DNA from: Streptococcus mitis subsp. hohhotensis | GTDB lineage: Bacteria > Bacillota > Bacilli > Lactobacillales > Streptococcaceae | Assembly: GCF_000722775.1 (NCBI RefSeq) | Contig: NZ_JPFZ01000013.1 | Span: 1-64,000, forward strand | Length of the DNA stretch: 64,000 bases | Direction: 5' to 3' | Shown: in pieces, positions 57,645-64,000 of the stretch | Position numbering within the stretch: position 1 is the stretch's first letter | Layout of the letters: each line of letters starts with the position of its first letter | Notes under the pieces: generated by a model | What the model was told of the DNA's origin: nothing | What the model saw: only the letters and a program-made list of their open reading frames with translations | Databases searched by the model: none | Program-made: the position numbers and the translations under genes

Positions 57645-57740
57645 AAAAAAATAAGTCGCCTGATTGGGCGACTCTATTTTTTATAGGGAGATTATTATGA
57701 AAAAGTTTTAGGAGTTTAAGTTAAGGTCTTCTTAACTTAT
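57645..57740 (-). ncRNA. CiaR-controlled small RNA (csRNA), copy nearest uppS
   Basis: The -10 TATACT (57752-57747) lies exactly ten bases behind a CiaR repeat (57779-57763), giving a predicted start near 57740. The RNA of about 95 nt ends in AGTCGCC/GGCGACT (57673-57654) and T residues. Its single-stranded middle, TTTTTCATAATAATCTCCC, is complementary to a ribosome site plus AUG (GGGAGATTATTATG), the known mode of pneumococcal csRNAs (e.g. against comC). The family assignment is from these features. Confidence 0.85.
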
Positions 57741-57762
57741 GTACTTAGTATACACTTCCTAG

Positions 57763-57779
57763 CTTAAAGTTTCCTTAAG
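57763..57779 (-). promoter_or_regulatory. CiaR-binding repeat of the csRNA at 57645
   Basis: CTTAAG-GAAAC-TTTAAG on the minus strand (consensus TTTAAG-N5-TTTAAG), ten bases upstream of the -10. It overlaps the stop codon of the nucleotidyltransferase-like gene (57775-57777). Confidence 0.85.
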
Positions 57780-58347
57780 TATTTTTAAAAATCAAATTTT
57801 TCCATTTCTCCTGCCAATTTTTCTTGGATAGACGTGTTCTATAAAGTTCCATTCGGTCTTCATTCTCTAAAAAATGAGGAGTTGGATGAACTTGAAAATT
57901 CAAAATATCCTCCAAACCATAAGGTGCATAGAGTTCAAAATCTGATTCTTCATTCAAGCGTAGTCCAACAGCCGTACATCGTTCTGGATACTTACTCATA
58001 GCATCACAAGAGCTGCTATAGGGAGCAGTATGAGGGCTGTGCTGGTGCATATAGACTTGATTTTTCAATTCCCACTGGTACTGAGGAAAATCCTCTCGCA
58101 GTTTTTTCTCCAGTAATAAGGTTTTCTCATAAGAAAAATCTGGATCAAAGAAAATTACATCTACATCTGTTTCACAGTCAAAAGGGGATTTGTCTGACAA
58201 GAGATTCCAGATGAAATTTCTGACAGAACCTGCTGCCAACCACGAGTCTTTCAGACCAAGGTTTCGGATAGTTTCTAGAATAGCCATCATATCCGGATTT
58301 TCTCTAAAAGCCTCTAGAATTTCTTGCTCATTTTTCACTGTATTCAT
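57775..58347 (-). CDS. Nucleotidyltransferase-family protein (hypothetical)
   Basis: 190 residues. The N-terminal half has [20 protein letters not shown] and [20 protein letters not shown], resembling the Gly-Ser and Asp-x-Asp metal site of nucleotidyltransferases in a COG3575-type family, then [10 protein letters not shown] and [20 protein letters not shown]-like segments. Substrate unknown. Its start overlaps the 3' end of ruvB by 20 bases, so it is cotranscribed with ruvB; its stop lies inside a CiaR repeat. Confidence 0.82.
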   Translation of the reverse strand: MNTVKNEQEILEAFRENPDMMAILETIRNLGLKDSWLAAGSVRNFIWNLLSDKSPFDCETDVDVIFFDPDFSYEKTLLLEKKLREDFPQYQWELKNQVYMHQHSPHTAPYSSSCDAMSKYPERCTAVGLRLNEESDFELYAPYGLEDILNFQVHPTPHFLENEDRMELYRTRLSKKNWQEKWKNLIFKNT

Positions 58348-59326
58348 AACCTAAATGCTCATATGCCTTAGCAGTCGCCACCCGTCCAGACCGCGTCCGC
58401 ATGATAAAACCTTTTTGAATTAAGTAAGGCTCATACATGTCTTCCACTGTCTCACGTTCTTCTGCTATGTTAACAGAAAGAGTTCCTAGACCAACAGGGC
58501 CACCACCGTACATCTCAATCATGGTGCGAAGGATTTTCTGGTCCACATAGTCTAGACCTTCATGGTCAACATCCAGCATGGTCAAAGCCTTATCGGTAAT
58601 AAGATCATCGATAACCCCATTCCCCATAATCTGGGCAAAATCGCGCACGCGCTTGAGGAGACGATTGGCAATACGAGGGGTCCCACGACTACGTAGGGCC
58701 AACTCAGATGCTGCCTCATGAGTGATTTCCATCTCAAAAATATCTGCCGTCCGCTCAACAATTTCTGTCAAATCAGCATGGGTATAATACTCCATATGAC
58801 CTGTAATCCCAAAACGTGCCCGTAGTGGATTTGAGAGCATACCAGCCCGAGTCGTCGCACCAATCAAGGTAAAAGGTGGCAACTCCAAATGAACACTGCG
58901 ACTGCCTTCACCAGCACCAATCATGATATCAATGTAGAAGTCCTCCATGGCACTATAAAGCACCTCTTCCACAGACATGGGCAAGCGATGAATCTCATCA
59001 ATAAAAAGGACATCCCCAGGCTCTAAGTCATTCAAAATCGCTACCAGATCACCAGCTTTTTCGATAACAGGACCCGACGTCTGCTTGAGATTAACACCCA
59101 GTTCGTTGGCAATAACAAAGGCCATGGTCGTCTTCCCCAAACCTGGAGGCCCGAAAAGGAGGACATGATCCAGCGCTTCATCCCGCATTTTAGCGGCTTC
59201 GATAAAGATTTGAAGCTGGTCCTTGACCTTATCCTGCCCGATATATTCACGTAAATACTGAGGACGGAGCGTGCGTTCTACTAACTCCTCATCCCCCATT
59301 ATCTCATTGTCTAAAATTCTACTCAT
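58328..59326 (-). CDS. ruvB: Holliday junction branch-migration helicase RuvB
   Basis: 332 residues from the ATG at 59326 ([20 protein letters not shown]); the open frame extends to 59398 but crosses the promoter. Walker A is [10 protein letters not shown], Walker [11 protein letters not shown], sensor 1 [11 protein letters not shown], and the arginine finger region RARFGI. The C-terminal winged helix ends in [20 protein letters not shown]. RuvB is the AAA+ motor that drives branch migration with RuvA. No ribosome site precedes the ATG; the promoter geometry suggests a leaderless mRNA. Confidence 0.96.
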   Translation of the reverse strand: MSRILDNEIMGDEELVERTLRPQYLREYIGQDKVKDQLQIFIEAAKMRDEALDHVLLFGPPGLGKTTMAFVIANELGVNLKQTSGPVIEKAGDLVAILNDLEPGDVLFIDEIHRLPMSVEEVLYSAMEDFYIDIMIGAGEGSRSVHLELPPFTLIGATTRAGMLSNPLRARFGITGHMEYYTHADLTEIVERTADIFEMEITHEAASELALRSRGTPRIANRLLKRVRDFAQIMGNGVIDDLITDKALTMLDVDHEGLDYVDQKILRTMIEMYGGGPVGLGTLSVNIAEERETVEDMYEPYLIQKGFIMRTRSGRVATAKAYEHLGYEYSEK

Positions 59327-59332
59327 GTTTCT

Positions 59333-59361
59333 ATTATAGCAAAAATCCAAGCCACAAACAA
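59333..59361 (-). promoter_or_regulatory. ruvB promoter, predicted leaderless start
   Basis: TTGTTT (59361-59356), 17 bases with an extended TGC, then TATAAT (59338-59333) on the minus strand. The seventh base after the -10 is the A of the ruvB ATG (59326). Confidence 0.65.
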
Positions 59362-59384
59362 AAAAGCCACCCGATTGGCTGACT
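59359..59384 (-). terminator. csRNA-like terminator hairpin upstream of ruvB
   Basis: On the minus strand AGCCA...TGGCT followed by TTTTTTG, with the internal CCAATCGGG resembling the CCCAATCAGG loop of the three csRNA terminators. No CiaR repeat or -10 is found at the right distance, so it seems to be a terminator remnant that separates ruvB from upstream transcription. Confidence 0.55.
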
Positions 59385-59401
59385 CCCGAGTTTGGCACTT
59401 A

Positions 59402-59413
59402 TGTGGTATGATA
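59402..59413 (+). promoter_or_regulatory. Promoter of the Fst toxin transcript (RNA I)
   Basis: TGG-TATGAT extended -10 at about 59404-59412; no good -35. The predicted start is near 59419, about 40 bases before the toxin ATG. The TATGATAT element recurs at 59713-59720 near the 3' end, as direct repeats do in fst loci. Confidence 0.5.
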
Positions 59414-59459
59414 TTCTACGGCACTGCTACACCGCCTACGAAAGGAGGTGAGATAGCCC

Positions 59460-59657
59460 ATGATGGAATTAGTACTCAAAACTATCATCGGACCAATTGT
59501 GGTCGGTGTCATTCTTCGCTTACACTCAATGAAAATCAAAGAACAAACTAGGAAGCTAACCCCAGGCTGTACTGGAGTACGGCAAGGTGAAGCTGACGTG
59601 GTTTGAAGAGATTTTCGAAGGGTATTAGTCGATAAATGGCTAAACAAGGATAAATAG
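59460..59657 (+). pseudogene. fst: Type I toxin of the Fst family, interrupted by a BOX repeat
   Basis: Starting at ATG 59460 or 59463 (AAAGGAGG upstream), the frame codes MELVLKTIIGPIVVGVILRL, the membrane helix of Fst toxins with its PxxxG motif (PIVVG). At codon TTA (59520-59522) a BOX begins; after it the sequence resumes with TTA GTC GAT... coding VDKWLNKDK and TAG (59655-59657). Removal of 59523-59627 restores a 29-residue toxin exactly in frame. As is, the gene encodes a hybrid ending at TGA 59604-59606 with about 27 BOX-derived residues. A shared terminator and an antitoxin promoter remain downstream. Confidence 0.88.
59521..59627 (-). repeat. BOX repeat (A-C form) inserted in the fst toxin gene, with TA duplication
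   Basis: The element runs from CACTCAATGAAAATC to TTTTCGAAGGGTAT (59523-59625) and is flanked by TA on both sides (59521-59522 and 59626-59627). Only one TA is present in the reconstructed gene, so TA was duplicated on insertion. Both ends carry one substitution from the usual ATACTC/GAGTAT. Confidence 0.92.
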
Positions 59658-59659
59658 TG

Positions 59660-59707
59660 TCAAAAAAGACCCCAAGCTTATTTGGACGTGAGCTTGGGGT
59701 CTTTTCT
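59660..59707. terminator. Bidirectional terminator shared by Fst toxin and antitoxin RNAs
   Basis: AAGACCCCAAGCT (59666-59678) and AGCTTGGGGTCTT (59691-59703): a perfect 13-base stem flanked by A6 and T4, usable on both strands, as in par/fst loci where the two RNAs converge. Confidence 0.9.
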
Positions 59708-59737
59708 AGCCTATGATATAGACACAATACTTAATTA
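59660..59737 (-). ncRNA. Predicted antitoxin RNA (RNA II) of the fst locus
   Basis: A strong minus-strand promoter (TTGACA 59772-59767, 17 bases, GATAAT 59749-59744) predicts a start near 59737. The transcript would end at the shared terminator, about 75 nt, converging on the toxin transcript. This is the arrangement of pAD1-like Fst/RNA II systems. It pairs with the toxin RNA through the terminator and the TATGATAT-containing repeat; both are still present despite the BOX insertion. Confidence 0.75.
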
Positions 59738-59743
59738 CTTTTT

Positions 59744-59772
59744 ATTATCCCATAGTTCACACATTTTGTCAA
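59744..59772 (-). promoter_or_regulatory. Antitoxin RNA promoter
   Basis: TTGACA, 17-base spacer, GATAAT on the minus strand, close to consensus. Confidence 0.8.
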
Positions 59773-59897
59773 AGGTTTATATCTTCATCAATTCAGCTTC
59801 TCCAACTTTAGAATCTGTCCAATAAAGTTTATAAGATTAAGTAAAAGTTATCGGAAAATGATGTTTAAAATAGTCCCCAAAAGCTTGAAATAAAGCC

Positions 59898-59994
59898 AAA
59901 AAACTCCACCTGATTGGGTGGAGTTAAGGGAGATTATTATGAAAAAGAAAAGTTTAGGATTTTATTAAATAAAGTTAGGAGGTCTTTATTTAAT
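59898..59994 (-). ncRNA. CiaR-controlled small RNA (csRNA), middle copy
   Basis: Promoter -10 TATCAT (60006-60001), ten bases behind the CiaR repeat at 60033-60017. The 97-nt RNA begins ATAGTTATTAAATAAAGACC, has the unpaired TTTTTCATAATAATCTCCC segment complementary to ribosome sites plus AUG, and ends in AACTCCACC/GGTGGAGTT (59925-59902) with T residues. Its 5' half, including a TTTATTTAAT/ATTAAATAAA hairpin, is almost identical to the next csRNA, indicating tandem duplication. Confidence 0.88.
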
Positions 59995-60016
59995 AACTAT
60001 ATGATACAAGACGAAG

Positions 60017-60033
60017 CTTAAAACTAGCTTAAC
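60017..60033 (-). promoter_or_regulatory. CiaR-binding repeat of the middle csRNA
   Basis: GTTAAG-CTAGT-TTTAAG on the minus strand, ten bases upstream of the -10. Confidence 0.85.
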
Positions 60034-60087
60034 TTTTCTCAAATTTTACTATTCTGCAAAAAAATTCTATCACCATCACCTACCCAC

Positions 60088-60182
60088 GAAAAAAGCCACC
60101 TGATTGGGTGGCTTCATTAGGAGATTATGATGAAAAAAGTTTTAGGATTTCATTAAATAAAGTTAGGAGGTCTTTATTTAAT
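60088..60182 (-). ncRNA. CiaR-controlled small RNA (csRNA), copy nearest leuS
   Basis: Promoter -10 TATTAT (60194-60189), ten bases behind the CiaR repeat at 60221-60205. About 95 nt, starting ATAGTTATTAAATAAAGACC as in the middle copy. The unpaired segment is TTTTTTCATCATAATCTCC, which differs from the other two (CATCAT rather than CATAAT). The terminator stem is AAGCCACC/GGTGGCTT (60114-60093). The altered segment may change target choice. Confidence 0.88.
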
Positions 60183-60204
60183 AACTATATAATACTAGAC
60201 CATC

Positions 60205-60221
60205 CTTAAACTTTACTTAAG
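60205..60221 (-). promoter_or_regulatory. CiaR-binding repeat of the csRNA nearest leuS
   Basis: CTTAAG-TAAAG-TTTAAG on the minus strand, ten bases upstream of the -10 and only 16 bases after the stop codon of the acetyltransferase gene. Confidence 0.85.
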
Positions 60222-60236
60222 AACAAACAAGTTTTA

Positions 60237-60653
60237 TTATTTTTCTCTGTTTATCCAAGTCATTCCTATACAATCATAGGTAGATAAGTCTTCAAAACCC
60301 AAAGAACGATAAAATCCCACGTTTTTTTCTGTCTGTTCTGTCACCAGCTGGACTTGATAAGCATCTTTGTAATCCTCTAAAGCCTCTTTCATCAAGGAGC
60401 TACTAATCCCTTGGCGCTGATAGATTGGTAAAACGATTAAATCCTGAACCAGTACTGATGAGAATCCATCTCCAACCAAACGAATCAAGCCCACCACAGC
60501 ATCGCAATCAAGTGCCACATAAATCGCTAATGAATGAGATAAGGCCTTCTCCAGCATCTGAGGTTGATGGGTATAATTTGTCCAACCGACTGCCTGATAG
60601 AGATGCAAAATATCCTCTAGCTTGACAATTTCTTGCTTTCTAATAGTTATCAT
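60237..60653 (-). CDS. GNAT-family acetyltransferase (138 residues)
   Basis: 138 residues of GNAT fold. The acetyl-CoA binding region is VQDLIVLPIYQRQGISSSLM (Q/R-x-x-G-x-G/S pattern) and the C-terminal strand is NVGFYRSLGFEDLSTYDCIG. The substrate is unknown. It lies 11 bases downstream of another acetyltransferase gene, so the two form an operon. The csRNA genes follow. Confidence 0.88.
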   Translation of the reverse strand: MITIRKQEIVKLEDILHLYQAVGWTNYTHQPQMLEKALSHSLAIYVALDCDAVVGLIRLVGDGFSSVLVQDLIVLPIYQRQGISSSLMKEALEDYKDAYQVQLVTEQTEKNVGFYRSLGFEDLSTYDCIGMTWINREK

Positions 60654-60664
60654 GTCATCACCTC

Positions 60665-61360
60665 TTAGAATTCTCTCAAGCTCTTGTACTGCCGTCCATT
60701 TTTATCAAAATTTTCAGGCGCCAACCATGTTTCCAAACGAGATTTGACTTTAGGCCAGTCCTTATCAATCATAGACAACCAATCCGTATCCCTCGTACGC
60801 CCCTTATAAACCACTGCCTGACGGAAGGTTCCTTCATAAATAAATCCCAAACGTTCTGCTGCTCGTCTGGATGGCAGGTTAAGAGCATCGCATTTCCACT
60901 CGTAGCGACGATAGTTCAGCTCCTCAAAAACATAGCGAGCTAGGAGATACTGGGCTTCTGTTCCTATCCGTGTCCCCCTGAGCTCTGGAGAAAAAGTGAC
61001 AGCTCCCACTTCTATTACTCGGTTATTCTGATCAATACGCATGAGAGAAAAAGTTCCCAAAGCCTTACCAGTTGACCTGTCTATAATTGCATAGTAAAAA
61101 CGGTCCTTACGAGCCAACATCTGATTTAAAAGGCTAACCAACTCCTCCAGATTTGCCACTGACTCCTGAAAGAGGTAGGTCCACATCTCCCGAGGAGTAT
61201 CCGGACCATAAACAGCTAATAAATCCTCCGCATGCTTTTCCACTGAAAGAGCTTCTATTCGAGCATATCGCCCTTCTAAGAAATCAATAGAAGGCAATTC
61301 ACCTGGAGTATAACCTCCCATTGACTCCCCAATCATTTGACCATATTCATTTACTGGCAT
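60665..61360 (-). CDS. RimJ/RimL-type GNAT acetyltransferase (231 residues)
   Basis: 231 residues. The RimL-like domain includes FYYAIIDRSTGKALGTFSLM, EVGAVTFSPELRGTRIGTEA (acetyl-CoA loop), YRRYEWKCDALNLPSRRAAE and RLGFIYEGTFRQAVVYKGRT. An N-terminal extension of about 35 residues carries YGQMIGESMGGYTPG. Similar proteins acetylate N-termini or small amines; the substrate cannot be told. It is between leuS and the smaller acetyltransferase gene, all on the same strand. Confidence 0.88.
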   Translation of the reverse strand: MPVNEYGQMIGESMGGYTPGELPSIDFLEGRYARIEALSVEKHAEDLLAVYGPDTPREMWTYLFQESVANLEELVSLLNQMLARKDRFYYAIIDRSTGKALGTFSLMRIDQNNRVIEVGAVTFSPELRGTRIGTEAQYLLARYVFEELNYRRYEWKCDALNLPSRRAAERLGFIYEGTFRQAVVYKGRTRDTDWLSMIDKDWPKVKSRLETWLAPENFDKNGRQYKSLREF

Positions 61361-61469
61361 AGTATTCTCCTTGTTTCACTTTTCAAACTTTATAGTTGCC
61401 CATAGTATATCATACTTTCATAAGAATATTCAAAAAATCCCCCAGATTCTACTCTGAAGGATTCCTATC

Positions 61470-63971
61470 TTATTTCACAACAATATTAACCAATTTATTC
61501 GGTACACTAATCACTTTCACGATGTCCTTACCGTCAATTTCTGCTTTGACTTTTTCATCAGCGAGAGCAATTTCTTGCAATTCTTCGCGTGACAAGTCTT
61601 TAGCGACCATGAGTTTAGCACGGACTTTTCCTTTGATTTGGACAACGATTTCGATTTCGTCTTCAACCAATTTGCTTTCGTCCCACGTTGGCCAAGCCAC
61701 GTAAGAGATTGATTCACCTGTTGCTGCAACAGTTTGCCAGAGTTCTTCTGCCAAGTGAGGTGCAAATGGAGCAATCAATTGGATGAAGCCTTTGGCGTAG
61801 TCTACATAGAGCTTTTCTTCCTTGTTAGCAGCGTTGACAAAGACCATAAGTTGGGCAATGGCTGTGTTGAATTTCATAGACTCGATTTGCTCAGTGACAG
61901 ATTTGACTGTTTCATTGTAGACCTTGTCGAGAGAGCCATTGTTTTCTGCAACAATTTCCTTGCTTGTAATCAAACGGTAAACACGGTCAAGGAACTTACG
62001 GCTTCCTTCCAGACCTTCTTCTGACCAAGCAATCGAAGCATCAAGTGGTCCCATAAACATTTCATAGACACGAAGGGTATCGGCACCGTATTGTTCCACC
62101 ACATCATCTGGGTTAACAACGTTCTTGAGCGATTTAGACATCTTGGCTGGCGCTTGCTCCAACTCTTCCCCTGTTTCCACATGGAAGAAAGAACCGTCAC
62201 GTTTTTCAACCTTATCGGTTGCCACAAGAGCCCCACGGTGGTCACGGTAGCTTGTTCCCAAAATCATTCCTTGGTTAAAGAGTTTTTGGAATGGTTCCTT
62301 AGTTGGAACAACACCGAGATCGTAGAGGAATTTGTGCCAGAAACGAGCATAAAGCAAGTGAAGTACAGCATGTTCCGCACCACCCACGTAGATATCTACT
62401 GGCAACCATTGTTTGAGAAGATCCTCATCAGCCAATTTCTCAGTATTGTGTGGGTCAATATAGCGAAGGTAGTACCAGCTTGAACCTGCCCATTGTGGCA
62501 TAGTGTTTGTTTCACGACGACCTTTGACACCATCTTCACGAGTCACTTCAAGCCAATCTGTCAAGTTAGCTAGTGGACTTTCACCAGTACCTGAAGGGCG
62601 GATATCCTTGGTTACAGGCAAGACAAGTGGCAATTCACTTTCAGGAACAGCTGTTGAAGTTCCATCTTCCCAATGAATGATAGGAATTGGCTCACCCCAG
62701 TAACGTTGACGGCTAAAGAGCCAATCGCGGAGACGGTAGGTAACCTTCTCTTGACCACAGCTGTTTTCTTCCAACCAAGCCACGATCTTAGCAATAGCGT
62801 CTTCTTTGTTGAGTCCATCTAGGAAGTCTGAATTGACATGAAGTCCATCTTCTGTGTAGGCAGCTTCTTCAACATTTCCACCTTCAAGTACTTCAACGAT
62901 TGGAAGGTCAAATTGTTTGGCAAATTCCCAGTCACGTTGATCGTGGGCAGGCACAGCCATGACAGCACCTGTTCCATAGCTAGACAATACGTAGTCGGCA
63001 ATCCAGATTGGAATTTCCTTACCATTGACAGGGTTGACGGCATAAGCACCAGTCCAAACCCCTGTTTTTTCCTTGGCAAGGTCTGTACGAGCCAAGTCAG
63101 ACTTGAGGCTAGCTTGGTGTTTGTAGTCTGCTACTGCTTCCGCTTGCTCTGAACTTGTGATAGCATCAACCAAGTCATGCTCAGGAGCCAAAACGGTGAA
63201 AGTCGCTCCGAAAAGAGTATCAGGACGAGTGGTAAAGACTGTGAATTCCTTGTCTGTTCCCTTAACTTTAAAAGTTACATTAGCACCAGTTGATTTACCA
63301 ATCCAGTTGCGTTGCATGTCCTTGATAGACTCTGGCCAGTCAAGCTCGTCTAAGTCATTGAGCAAGCGCTCCGCATAGGCCGTAATTTTAAGCATCCATT
63401 GACGCATCGGTTTACGGACAACAGGATAGCCACCACGCTCAGAAGTTCCATCAGGAAGGACTTCTTCGTTTGCAATGGCTGTTCCTAGTTCCTCAACCCA
63501 GTTTACGGGCACTTCCGCTTCATAGGCCAAACCTTTTTCGTAAAGCTTGGTGAAAATCCATTGCGTCCACTTGTAGTAGTTTGGATCTGTTGTATTGACT
63601 TCACGATCCCAGTCATAAGAAAATCCAAGCGCATTGATTTGTCGTTTGAAGTTGGCAATGTTTTCAGCCGTAAATTCCGCTGGGTCATTACCAGTATCCA
63701 TAGCGTATTGCTCTGCAGGCAAACCAAAAGCATCCCACCCCATTGGGTGAAGGACATTGTAGCCTTGCGCACGTTTGTAACGGCTGAGGATATCCGTTGC
63801 TGTGTAACCTTCTGGGTGCCCTACGTGCAGACCCGCTCCAGATGGATAAGGGAACATATCAAGCGCATAAAACTTAGGTTTTGATGCATCTGTTCCTGTC
63901 TTAAAGGTATGATGTTCTGCCCAGTAGCCCTGCCACTTAGGCTCAATTTCTTTATGATTGTAAAAACTCAT
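61470..63971 (-). CDS. leuS: Leucyl-tRNA synthetase
   Basis: 833 residues, class I enzyme. The HIGH motif is HVGHPEGYT (about 48-56) and the KMSKS motif is in [13 protein letters not shown]. The CP1 editing domain (about 220-420) contains [12 protein letters not shown] and [13 protein letters not shown]. The C-terminal anticodon-binding and leucine-specific domains are complete. GGAGAGAG precedes the ATG. Any T-box leader would lie beyond the window edge. Confidence 0.98.
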   Translation of the reverse strand: MSFYNHKEIEPKWQGYWAEHHTFKTGTDASKPKFYALDMFPYPSGAGLHVGHPEGYTATDILSRYKRAQGYNVLHPMGWDAFGLPAEQYAMDTGNDPAEFTAENIANFKRQINALGFSYDWDREVNTTDPNYYKWTQWIFTKLYEKGLAYEAEVPVNWVEELGTAIANEEVLPDGTSERGGYPVVRKPMRQWMLKITAYAERLLNDLDELDWPESIKDMQRNWIGKSTGANVTFKVKGTDKEFTVFTTRPDTLFGATFTVLAPEHDLVDAITSSEQAEAVADYKHQASLKSDLARTDLAKEKTGVWTGAYAVNPVNGKEIPIWIADYVLSSYGTGAVMAVPAHDQRDWEFAKQFDLPIVEVLEGGNVEEAAYTEDGLHVNSDFLDGLNKEDAIAKIVAWLEENSCGQEKVTYRLRDWLFSRQRYWGEPIPIIHWEDGTSTAVPESELPLVLPVTKDIRPSGTGESPLANLTDWLEVTREDGVKGRRETNTMPQWAGSSWYYLRYIDPHNTEKLADEDLLKQWLPVDIYVGGAEHAVLHLLYARFWHKFLYDLGVVPTKEPFQKLFNQGMILGTSYRDHRGALVATDKVEKRDGSFFHVETGEELEQAPAKMSKSLKNVVNPDDVVEQYGADTLRVYEMFMGPLDASIAWSEEGLEGSRKFLDRVYRLITSKEIVAENNGSLDKVYNETVKSVTEQIESMKFNTAIAQLMVFVNAANKEEKLYVDYAKGFIQLIAPFAPHLAEELWQTVAATGESISYVAWPTWDESKLVEDEIEIVVQIKGKVRAKLMVAKDLSREELQEIALADEKVKAEIDGKDIVKVISVPNKLVNIVVK

Positions 63972-64000
63972 GGTCTCTCTCCAATTTTGTGATGTTACTA

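Overview
The window is chromosome from a low-GC Gram-positive of the Streptococcus mitis/pneumoniae group. Evidence: seven copies of the modular BOX repeat, a choline-binding protein, an LPXTG/YSIRK pullulanase of the SpuA type, a ComX cin-box in front of cinA-recA, CiaR-type small RNA genes, and near-complete similarity (from memory) of RecA, RpoB, GlmS and the Ilv proteins to pneumococcal ones. It is probably not a typical pneumococcus. dinF is followed directly by yebC, with no room for the lytA/ply segment that lies there in pneumococcus, and several blocks that are distant in pneumococcal genomes are adjacent here.

Layout. 1-2.9 kb: start of a DUF2207 membrane protein gene, then a fused binding-protein/permease plus ATPase amino-acid importer. 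3-4 kb: a small HTH-like protein and about 800 bases of mostly non-coding DNA with an orphan promoter, tiny peptide and terminator-like hairpin. 4-8.8 kb: ilvBNC and ilvA (branched-chain amino acids), with a CodY-like box. 8.9-13.2 kb: fakA-yloU, rpmB, a LytTR/LiaF-like pair and a PAP2 phosphatase. 13.2-18 kb: MarR-controlled heterodimeric ABC exporter with three operator copies, and a divergent membrane protein. 18.1-25.8 kb: yebC, dinF, recA (with an apparent one-base deletion), cinA, an LCP protein, GNAT, tsaE and a membrane protein. 26-28.3 kb: a TprA/PlcR-like regulator divergent from an unannotated 57-residue peptide and a choline-binding protein. 28.4-36.6 kb: ndk, rpoC and rpoB with a long attenuator-like leader. 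36.8-42.3 kb: a Mga-family regulator and the surface pullulanase. 42.3-47.9 kb: an unusual operon of two URO-D-fold (MtaA-like) proteins, a mini membrane protein and a polar amino-acid ABC transporter. 48-57.5 kb: luciferase-like oxidoreductase, glmS, a GH1 glycosidase, then uppS-cdsA-rseP-proS. 57.6-64 kb: three CiaR-driven small RNAs, a nucleotidyltransferase-like protein, ruvB, a type I Fst toxin locus broken by a BOX insertion, two acetyltransferases and leuS.

Most interesting points: (1) a BOX element inserted in an fst toxin gene with a clean TA duplication, so its removal restores an intact toxin; (2) recA with six instead of seven A residues near codon 6, placing a stop at codon 8 directly behind a possible -1 slippery heptamer; (3) the URO-D/transporter operon, which I propose is a methyl-transfer or S-methyl compound uptake system; (4) the regulator-peptide-choline-binding protein locus; (5) the small-RNA cluster. 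No rRNA, tRNA, CRISPR array or complete insertion sequence was seen.
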